From JAAYWY01 sp050945275 (GTDB lineage Bacteria > Bacillota > DTU030 > DUMP01): a stretch of DNA of 16,224 bases. Position 1 is the stretch's first letter; the number at the start of each line of letters is the position of its first letter. A program made the position numbers and the translations under genes. The notes below the pieces were generated by a model. That model worked only from the letters and a program-made list of their open reading frames with translations. It had not been told where the DNA came from and ran no database searches. Positions 6,915 through 13,127 of this stretch are shown piece by piece. The stretch covers positions 1 to 16,224 of the forward strand of contig JBMNSQ010000030.1 in NCBI GenBank assembly GCA_050945275.1, given 5' to 3'.

Positions 6915-8036
6915 TTAGTGCCCGAAGATGACTCTTAGTCTTAGCTCCAGCAGTTTTAAGATATATTTTATTGGTGTCGAGGTTACGACCAGGGTGATCA
7001 TGGGGACTAAAGCGGCGATAAACAACCCTAATATATAGCGAAGGTTAAGTTTGGGGTTATATAATTTACTGACGCCTTTGGCATCGACCAAGATAGAACC
7101 TACTTTCAGCCTTACCAAAAAAGTGCTCGCCATTCCTTCCCGGCCTTTTTCGAGGAAATCGATCATGTTGGAATGAAACCCCACCGCTACAATTAGATCG
7201 GCTCCTTTTTCGTAAGCTAGGAGGAGGGCAATATCTTCGCTGGTACCCGGGCAGGCAAATATTTTGGTGGCCAGACCTAATTGCTTTATGCGCTCAAGTC
7301 CAGGCACTTGTCCATTACGGTACGCGTGCACGACAATTTCTCGGCAGCATTTCAATGCTTTGTCTGAAATGCTATCCATGTCGCCGATAACCATATCCGG
7401 TAGGTAGCCAAAATCCACTAGGACATCGGCTCCCCCGTCTACACCGACCAAGACCGGTTTTACATCATCCACATAATCTCTTATAGCCGCCAAGTCTTCT
7501 CGGAAGTTGTTACCCCTGGCTACGATTAGTACTTGCTTGCCTTTAAAGTTGGTATTGGTTGCGGGAATATCTACCTGACCGGTGATGAAGGATTTTTCTT
7601 TTTTGGCATAGCTCAGGGTATTGTCAATGAATCTGTTTAGCGCTTCCGCGATGTTTTCTTGAGCGTCGGCCATTTTCTGTTCGGCGATTTTGGCAGTGAT
7701 AATTGTGCCTTGAGCCATTAAGGCACAATTTTTGTATATGCGCCCCTGATTGTCTATGGTGATGGTGGAGGATTCGGGCAGGTTCATGATGGCGTCGCCT
7801 GCGTTGTCCACTAAGACAATATTTGCTTTCAGCAGTGTTTGAGGGCCAAGATTTGGGTATTTACCAGTAATGGACTGCCGGGCATTTATCACTGCAGATA
7901 CCTTTTTCGCCACCAGGTCGGCGGCGGCAACTTGGTCCAGATTTTCATGACAAATGACCGCTATGTCGCCCGGTTGCAAACGTTTAACCAAATTCTTGGT
8001 CCTACGATCCACTTTGGCCGTTGCTGTTATAGTCAT
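6915..8036 (-). CDS. steA: SteA-like cytokinetic-ring protein (thiamine-pyrophosphokinase-like fold)
   Basis: A 373-residue protein matching SteA. The N-terminal domain is about residues 1-150. A domain resembling thiamine pyrophosphokinase (about 165-320) carries GVDGGADVLVDFG (198-210), GDMDS (218-222) and PGTSEDIALLLA (263-274), which are the nucleotide/metal-binding motifs. A C-terminal membrane helix is at about 334-353, followed by a short basic tail. SteA and SteB form a divisome-associated complex in Corynebacterium; kinase activity has not been required there. It starts with ATG at 8036 and a weak AGGGG site. It sits directly upstream of the SteB-like gene and 63 bases after the yqxD-like gene, with no terminator between. 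The gene name is by family resemblance. Confidence 0.85.
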   Translation of the reverse strand: MTITATAKVDRRTKNLVKRLQPGDIAVICHENLDQVAAADLVAKKVSAVINARQSITGKYPNLGPQTLLKANIVLVDNAGDAIMNLPESSTITIDNQGRIYKNCALMAQGTIITAKIAEQKMADAQENIAEALNRFIDNTLSYAKKEKSFITGQVDIPATNTNFKGKQVLIVARGNNFREDLAAIRDYVDDVKPVLVGVDGGADVLVDFGYLPDMVIGDMDSISDKALKCCREIVVHAYRNGQVPGLERIKQLGLATKIFACPGTSEDIALLLAYEKGADLIVAVGFHSNMIDFLEKGREGMASTFLVRLKVGSILVDAKGVSKLYNPKLNLRYILGLFIAALVPMITLVVTSTPIKYILKLLELRLRVIFGH

Positions 8037-8099
8037 ATTAACCCCTATCCATATATGTAACTAAGACATATTCTTTCCTTATCGCCTCTAATTAGCCAT

Positions 8100-8537
8100 T
8101 TAGTTGTGGGATTGTAGTAGTTTACGAAACTGCCTCTCGAACAACTCGTCGTTTTCTTTTCGTCGAGCCGGTACATGGGCAAAGCGTCCGCTGGCGCGGC
8201 GTTGCTTTTGGGCTAAATGTCTTTCAAACAATAATCGGTCGATATTTTTATCGGAATAAATGCGCCCGTTTTGGTCGATGGCTGCTGCTCCCTTGGCCAG
8301 GGCCAAGGTGGCAACGCCATAATCTTGTGTTATCACAATATCACCTGAATCGGTTCGGTTGATAAGGGCGTAATCCACGGCATCTTTCCCTTGGCCAACG
8401 GTGATAACTTCGGCGTAATCTGACTCCAAGAGGTGATTCACATCGGTTACCAGCACCACACACACACCGAATTCTTTGGCCACTTTTTCCACAATTTTCG
8501 TTACCGGACAGGCATCGGCATCTACTAGTACTTTCAT
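8100..8537 (-). CDS. UPF0178 / YaiI-YqxD (DUF188) family protein
   Basis: A 145-residue protein of the DUF188 (YaiI/YqxD) family, which resembles PIN/NYN-type nucleases; no function is firmly established. It opens with the family signature 'MKVLVDADACPV' and includes 'DVNHLL', 'GKDAVDYALINR' and 'VITQDYGVATLALAKGAA', the conserved acidic residues of a PIN-like active site. The ATG at 8537 is chosen over the upstream ATG (8561) because GAGGTGAT (minus 8552-8545) lies at the right distance and the signature then starts at residue 1. The bases AGGTGATAACACCT around this site form a five-base palindrome that could fold over the ribosome binding site. It is likely the first gene of the minus-strand operon. 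Confidence 0.87.
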   Translation of the reverse strand: MKVLVDADACPVTKIVEKVAKEFGVCVVLVTDVNHLLESDYAEVITVGQGKDAVDYALINRTDSGDIVITQDYGVATLALAKGAAAIDQNGRIYSDKNIDRLLFERHLAQKQRRASGRFAHVPARRKENDELFERQFRKLLQSHN

Positions 8538-8587
8538 AGGTGTTATCACCTCAAACTTCATTGGTTCTATTCTTGTTTTCTTTAAAT

Positions 8588-8593
8588 ATTATA
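8588..8593 (-). promoter_or_regulatory. Possible -10 element of the yqxD-steA operon
   Basis: The minus strand reads TATAAT at 8593-8588, about 50 bases before the yqxD-like start. No convincing -35 box lies 16-18 bases further upstream, so this is tentative. Confidence 0.35.
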
Positions 8594-8685
8594 ACCTAGG
8601 ACAAGTGATACCAGGTTAAAGCAAATATTAAATGAGCATTATTTGTATTGTTTTAATTTGTCGGTTAAGTAAAAACAAAATGTGA

Positions 8686-8714
8686 TTGACAGCAAATTGT
8701 ATCGGAGGTATAAT
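8686..8714 (+). promoter_or_regulatory. Consensus sigma-A promoter of the M20 amidohydrolase gene
   Basis: TTGACA at 8686-8691 and TATAAT at 8709-8714 with a 17-base spacer form a perfect sigma-A promoter. The leader has a small inverted repeat, TTACC (8724-8728) / GGTAA (8738-8742), near the expected transcription start, a possible operator. The 12-base string TGTGATTGACAG covering the -35 region is also found at the immA promoter (155-166). Confidence 0.85.
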
Positions 8715-8779
8715 TGTCACTAATTACCATGCGCGCGGGTAAATTTGTATTGGGTCAACGAACTAAAGGAGGGAGTTAA

Positions 8780-10105
8780 ATGTTACGGAAGTCATGGGTA
8801 CGGATGCTTTCGGTTATGGTGGTTGTGATGCTCCTGTTTTCTATGAGTGTTCAAGCGGCGCCTGATGTTGAGCAGCTCCGCAGGGAAGCCATTTCTTCAG
8901 TGGAAAAACAGGCCCAGAAACTGTATGACATGGGCGACTGGATGTACCATAATCCGGAGCCAGGTTATTTTGAGACGGAAGCAGTGAAGTTACTTACAGG
9001 CTACCTTAAGTCAAACGGATTCAAGCTGGACATAGGTATAGCCGGGTTAGAGACGGCATTTAAGGCCGAGTACAAATTTGGTAACGATGGTCCCACAGTG
9101 GCGTATATTGTGGAGTACGACGCTTTGCGTGGCCCTGGTGGTACGGCTTTTCATGGTTGTCAGCATAACCTACAGGGTCCGGCCGGGCTTGGGGCGGCAG
9201 TAGCTCTCAAACAGATGATGGAGAAAAATAAGATTGCTGGCCGGTTATGGGTAATCGGTACACCGGCCGAAGAGATCCCACCACCGGCTAAAGGCAAGAT
9301 GTTAGCGGAAGGTGTATTTGACGGAGCGGACGTCCTTCTTATGTTCCACGGTAGCGGAACCACCAACCGCTTGGCGGCTGGTTGGTCTGGAGTAACCCTA
9401 GATTCTACCCGTTATACGTTTACGGGTAAGAGCGCCCATGCCTCTGGTGATCCCTGGAATGGTCGCGATGCGCTTGACGCAGCTCGTCTAATGTTCGCTG
9501 GTGCGGACGCTTACCGGGAGCACATTTTGCCCGATGCTCGTATTCACGGTGTAATTACTAAGGGCGGTGAGGCTCCTAATGTAATCCCTCCGATTGCAGA
9601 GACAGATTTCTTCTATCGTCATCCGACCAGAGAATACGTGGATCAAATGGGCGAGCGTCTAGCGACTATTGCCAAGGCGGCCGCCATGATGACCGATACC
9701 GAAGTGGAGATTACTAACTATGGTAAATACTATAACACGCTGGGCATAGCGGCACTGGAGGAACGGGCGTTTACCTATGCTAAGAGTTATGGCGCCACAG
9801 AAATAGTAGAAGAACCCCAGACGGGAGGTTCTACCGACTTTGCTGAGCTATCCGGAAAGTTTCCGGCCATCTGTATAAGTGTTGCTAGTAAGCCGAAGAC
9901 AGCGGCGGGGCACTCTATTGAAGCAGCCGATGCTAGTATAGCTGACATTGGTCACCAAGGTATGCTGATAGCGTCGAAAGTGCTAGCGGCTTTGGGAGTG
10001 GATATCTTAACTGATCCTGAATATCTAAGCGGTATCAAGTACGAATTTACTGAGGCCGGCGATCCTCCAACAGTAGAGACATATACAAAAGTAGTGCGCT
10101 GGTAA
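8780..10105 (+). CDS. Exported M20-family amidohydrolase (AbgB/M20D-like)
   Basis: A 441-residue metal-dependent amidohydrolase/peptidase of the M20 superfamily, most like M20D and AbgB-type enzymes that cleave amide-linked amino acids (p-aminobenzoyl-glutamate, N-acyl amino acids, peptides). A Sec signal peptide is visible: basic N-region MLRKSWVRM, a hydrophobic core, and VQAA near residues 24-27. Metal ligands expected in the family are present: C127 and H129 (HGCQHN), E164-E165 (GTPAEE), H190 and H378. The dimerisation/lid insert carries the SAHASGDPW segment (218-226). The start is ATG at 8780 with AAAGGAGGG upstream. The substrate is unknown. The gene is monocistronic: it has its own promoter and a strong terminator. 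Confidence 0.88.
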   Translation: MLRKSWVRMLSVMVVVMLLFSMSVQAAPDVEQLRREAISSVEKQAQKLYDMGDWMYHNPEPGYFETEAVKLLTGYLKSNGFKLDIGIAGLETAFKAEYKFGNDGPTVAYIVEYDALRGPGGTAFHGCQHNLQGPAGLGAAVALKQMMEKNKIAGRLWVIGTPAEEIPPPAKGKMLAEGVFDGADVLLMFHGSGTTNRLAAGWSGVTLDSTRYTFTGKSAHASGDPWNGRDALDAARLMFAGADAYREHILPDARIHGVITKGGEAPNVIPPIAETDFFYRHPTREYVDQMGERLATIAKAAAMMTDTEVEITNYGKYYNTLGIAALEERAFTYAKSYGATEIVEEPQTGGSTDFAELSGKFPAICISVASKPKTAAGHSIEAADASIADIGHQGMLIASKVLAALGVDILTDPEYLSGIKYEFTEAGDPPTVETYTKVVRW

Positions 10106-10113
10106 GAGTTATA

Positions 10114-10161
10114 AAGTGGACGAACCGTGCCCGAAACGGCGTGGTTCGTCCACTTGCTTTT
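10114..10161. terminator. Strong hairpin terminator after the M20 gene
   Basis: AAGTGGACGAACC (10114-10126) pairs perfectly with GGTTCGTCCACTT (10143-10155). The loop can extend the stem by about five more pairs, including GCC with GGC. GCTTTTA follows on the plus strand. It separates convergent genes; the minus-strand side ends TTTATAAC, so it may also serve the AlbA_2 gene. Confidence 0.88.
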
Positions 10162-10181
10162 ATCCCAGTGGGCCGACTAAT

Positions 10182-11474
10182 TTATTTTGCACGGACATAT
10201 TTAGTATTCATTCCGTGGCCGTCAATGGACAGCAAGCCCTTTCTAACTAATTGCCTGATAACTCGCCCGGCCATTGTTTGAGAAACGGCTAGCAAGGCTT
10301 CTACATCTTTTCTGGAGACAGCTTCTTTTTTTGTCACCAGTTCTAAGACAGCTTGTTCGTTCTGGTTTAGTGACTTGGCTTCGGCAGCTGCGTTCATATT
10401 GGGTAACATTACCAGAAAGGCATTACCCGTTACCTTTACTTCCGGTTTTATGCCACAATCCCGGTAGCTATTCATAATCTTTTGCATGCCTGTTCCATAG
10501 GTTTCTATCAACTCGAGACGGTAAAAGACTTCTGCTAGCTTTTCGTTACGGCAGAGGGAAATGCCCAACATGACATCGTCCAGGGTAATTCCTTTTACCA
10601 GACCGCCCATGGAAACAAATTCAATCCGGTCATCGAACATACTGATAAGTGTGCTGCCGCCGTAGGAGTAATCCCGGTGCACAACGGAGTTCACTAAGGC
10701 CTCGCGTAGGGCTTCTTCGGGATAGTCCTTGCTATCAATACGATGTAAGCCGGAAAACTCAGCTCTGGTTTTATTAAGCATGCTAATATAGTCGTAAACA
10801 TCGCTGAGTTGTTTGAGTATGGAGCCATTGAATGTGCGCCGGTCCTTGAAAATTGACTTGGTCTTACCTTCAAACACAGCTGCTTTAATATTGTAGCTGC
10901 ATTGATCGGATAGCAAAAGTGCAATATTGGTATAAAGACCGTCGGCTCTGACTAGTCCTAGCGCTTTCTTTTGGTTGCTGCTAAAGTCAATGCCACGTTC
11001 ACTAAATTCTTGTGTCGCCGTCTGGAAGGTCAAATCTTGATTGACGGAGCGCATGTCTTCAAACACGTTACCGTCGGTTTCTTTTATCATACGGCGGATA
11101 GCTCCATTTGTCGCTGCAGCGGAGGAAGAATCTTTGCGGACAAAAACGCCGGTTGGGTTGAGCCCTTGATCAACCAGATAGTACGGACTTGTGGGTCCTT
11201 TTTCAACCTCAACTTTAACAATTAATTTCCCGGCAACGGTCTCGATGCCGCAATTCGTAAACTTAGTAATATCGGGCTTAATAGATTTTTTGATTAGGGT
11301 TGACATTTGCGAGGAAACCTCGTCGGCGTTTTTTACACCAAGGACCTCACCACGATTATTGACACCGATAATAATTGTACCGCCGTCACTGTTAGCTAGG
11401 GCTACTATGTCCTTAACAATACTTTGAGTTATTGATCGTTTTAACACTACCGTAGGGCTTTTCTGGAACTGCAT
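10182..11474 (-). CDS. AlbA_2 (Schlafen-like) / RecG-like ATP-binding transcriptional regulator
   Basis: A 430-residue protein with three parts. An N-terminal AlbA_2 domain spans about residues 5-125, with 'ANSDGGTIIIGVNNRGEVLGV' as its signature strand. A central-to-C-terminal GHKL-type ATPase domain follows (PEEALREALVNSVVHRDYS at 252-270, then DDRIEFVSMGGL and ETYGTGMQKIM, 324-334). The last 60 residues form a winged-helix DNA-binding domain (RKDVEALLAVSQTMAGRVIRQLVRKGLL). Such proteins are often labelled 'ATP-dependent DNA helicase RecG-like' but have no helicase motifs; they are probably nucleotide-sensing regulators. The ATG at 11474 follows AAGGGGA. A large palindrome sits just upstream, the likely site of autoregulation. 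The target genes are unknown. Confidence 0.85.
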   Translation of the reverse strand: MQFQKSPTVVLKRSITQSIVKDIVALANSDGGTIIIGVNNRGEVLGVKNADEVSSQMSTLIKKSIKPDITKFTNCGIETVAGKLIVKVEVEKGPTSPYYLVDQGLNPTGVFVRKDSSSAAATNGAIRRMIKETDGNVFEDMRSVNQDLTFQTATQEFSERGIDFSSNQKKALGLVRADGLYTNIALLLSDQCSYNIKAAVFEGKTKSIFKDRRTFNGSILKQLSDVYDYISMLNKTRAEFSGLHRIDSKDYPEEALREALVNSVVHRDYSYGGSTLISMFDDRIEFVSMGGLVKGITLDDVMLGISLCRNEKLAEVFYRLELIETYGTGMQKIMNSYRDCGIKPEVKVTGNAFLVMLPNMNAAAEAKSLNQNEQAVLELVTKKEAVSRKDVEALLAVSQTMAGRVIRQLVRKGLLSIDGHGMNTKYVRAK

Positions 11475-11502
11475 AATATGAATCCCCTTCTTTCTAATAC
11501 TA

Positions 11503-11555
11503 GTCTAACACACACTAACACATTATGCTAATAAATGTGCCAGTGTGTGTTAGAC
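11503..11555. promoter_or_regulatory. Large palindromic operator upstream of the AlbA_2 gene
   Basis: GTCTAACACACACT (11503-11516) is a perfect 14-base match to AGTGTGTGTTAGAC (11542-11555). After two mismatches the arms continue with CACATT (11519-11524) / AATGTG (11534-11539), leaving a nine-base centre. The half-site CTAACAC occurs at 11505 and 11515, exactly 10 bases apart. The other arm has GTGTTAG at 11547 and the degenerate GTGCCAG at 11537, so four half-sites lie at helical spacing. It begins 29 bases before the AlbA_2 start codon and looks like an operator for that protein's winged helix. It has no U tract, so it is not a terminator. Confidence 0.7.
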
Positions 11556-11617
11556 ATAGGGGATTGATATGCGAATTGGTATGTGACGCAAATCTAGTTG
11601 CGGCCGAAGACCGTTCC

Positions 11618-12907
11618 TTACTGTTGCTTGGTCTCTTGTGGTAGTGTTATTTCAGGCGCTGTCAGGACTTCATCTGGAATGGCGATGTTTTCTATGTCGT
11701 TATAAGTGTAGTCTTTGGCTCTCATAACCATTTCGATCGCTTCTAAGGGGATAGACTCATCCTGAAATTCTTTGGCATAAGTCACTAAAGCGCCGTAATC
11801 GGACTCTCGGGTAAGATAATCATCCACGCCAACGTAGCTTAGGCCCCAGAAGGATACACTGTCGATAATACTGCTGGCCCCGCTTAAGGCTTCTCCTATT
11901 AGTGGACTATCTCCTAAAGAGCCTAAGGTAGCACTTAGAAATTCCATGATGTCGTCAATTTTTCCGTAAAAAGCAATTTCATATACCTGTTCACCATTTA
12001 ACTCTGTTGTTCCCAGTACTTTGTAAAACAGGGATTTCTCTAGCCCAGGCGGGATTATTTGTGTGCTTTGCTTAGCTTTTTCCATTATATCTTCAAGATC
12101 GGGTACCATACCGTCGGGATATCTGGACCAGCGTAATTCTCCTGTTTCTGGATCAGGCAATTGCTGATACATTTTTCCGTCGACGATGTAAGATTCGGTA
12201 ACGATCTCTTGATCACCTATGTCCGGTAATTGCAGCTTCACGGTGGTGGACTGGTGAATTGTAGCGGGTAGGACCATTTCTTGGATCATTTGCAGACTTG
12301 AAGTAAGAGCTGGAATTTCGTCAGCTCCTTCTGCTTCCGAACGGGGGATTAGGCGCATGGTGCCGTCCATAGTTACCCGCAAGCTGCTGATGTTCTCAGG
12401 CTCGGACTGAGCTTGAATCTTTTCCAATAAGTCGATAGCTTCCTCGGTGGTCTTAAAGACGTTATCCACTAGGGCTGCACCTTCTTCTTTGGTTAGTACA
12501 GTTAGTGGATCACCGGATACTAAGCCCAGGCGGGTAAGCCAAGAATAGGTGCTATAAGCCCAGTGGTCTTGGGGGAGTGTTATGTCTACGGTAGCTGGTG
12601 CGAGGATGCCGTCGGTTAGGCCCAATGATCTTCCTAACAAAACAGCTGCTTCCACCCGCGTGATGGGGCGATCAAGGTCGGCCTGTTTACCGGGAACACC
12701 TTTCATGATACCTTGCTCAAGCAGGATGTCTGCCGGTTCGCCTTCGCCTTCTAAGTCTGCTGCGGTAACTAGCAGGGCAGCAAACTCGCCACGACTAAGA
12801 GTTGATATTTCGGTAGCGCTGTCTTCGGGGAGTGGAACCTCTGCCCAGGCTGCAGTGGGAACCATTAGTATTAAAACAATACTTATGACCCATAACCATT
12901 TACGCAT
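11618..12907 (-). CDS. Exported SLH-domain protein with a DUF6612-like domain
   Basis: A 429-residue secreted protein. A signal peptide ends at about residue 22 (basic MRKW, hydrophobic core, AWA/EV). Three S-layer-homology-like segments follow: about residues 36-70 (LSRGEFAALLVTAADLE...ILLEQGIMKG), 80-98 (ITRVEAAVLLGRSLGL) and 114-150 (DHWAYSTYSWLTRLGLVSG...LTKEEGAALV). These presumably attach it to the cell wall. The remaining 250 residues resemble DUF6612, a LolA/LppX-like half-barrel that may bind hydrophobic ligands, with 'YIVDGKMYQQL' and 'YEIAFYGKIDD' strands. The mature protein is very acidic. AAGGAGG sits eight bases before the ATG. Its ligand and target are unknown, and no good terminator follows the stop. 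Confidence 0.82.
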   Translation of the reverse strand: MRKWLWVISIVLILMVPTAAWAEVPLPEDSATEISTLSRGEFAALLVTAADLEGEGEPADILLEQGIMKGVPGKQADLDRPITRVEAAVLLGRSLGLTDGILAPATVDITLPQDHWAYSTYSWLTRLGLVSGDPLTVLTKEEGAALVDNVFKTTEEAIDLLEKIQAQSEPENISSLRVTMDGTMRLIPRSEAEGADEIPALTSSLQMIQEMVLPATIHQSTTVKLQLPDIGDQEIVTESYIVDGKMYQQLPDPETGELRWSRYPDGMVPDLEDIMEKAKQSTQIIPPGLEKSLFYKVLGTTELNGEQVYEIAFYGKIDDIMEFLSATLGSLGDSPLIGEALSGASSIIDSVSFWGLSYVGVDDYLTRESDYGALVTYAKEFQDESIPLEAIEMVMRAKDYTYNDIENIAIPDEVLTAPEITLPQETKQQ

Positions 12908-12941
12908 CTGTTCGCCTCCTTATTTTTTATCGTCCGACTCT

Positions 12942-12947
12942 ATTATA
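12942..12947 (-). promoter_or_regulatory. Possible -10 element of the SLH-protein gene
   Basis: TATAAT reads on the minus strand at 12947-12942, about 35 bases upstream of the start codon. No matching -35 box is found at 16-18 bases, so an activator or different sigma factor may be needed, or the call may be wrong. Confidence 0.4.
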
Positions 12948-12988
12948 GATGCTTTTATGATAAAAAGTATAGTAAAAAGGGTAATTAT

Positions 12989-13014
12989 TGTAGGCATAAC
13001 TGTAGGCATAACTG
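12989..13014. repeat. Tandem 12-base duplication in a divergent promoter region
   Basis: TGTAGGCATAAC occurs at 12989-13000 and again at 13001-13012, followed by TG, giving slightly more than two units. It lies between the SLH gene's presumed -10 and the -35 box of the regulator's promoter. It may be a replication-slippage duplication or paired protein-binding sites at about one helical turn. Confidence 0.7.
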
Positions 13015-13027
13015 CACCGAAGGTTAG

Positions 13028-13056
13028 TTGACAGGAAATTAATTTGCCGATATAAT
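13028..13056 (+). promoter_or_regulatory. Consensus sigma-A promoter of the sigma-54 activator gene
   Basis: TTGACA at 13028-13033 and TATAAT at 13051-13056, with a 17-base spacer, match the sigma-A consensus exactly. The leader is about 65 bases and contains AAGGAGG at 13101-13107. Confidence 0.85.
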
Positions 13057-13127
13057 TTTTTCTAATTACTATATATACGGAACTTAATATAAAATGACCA
13101 AAGGAGGAAGCCACTTGGGCGTTTACT

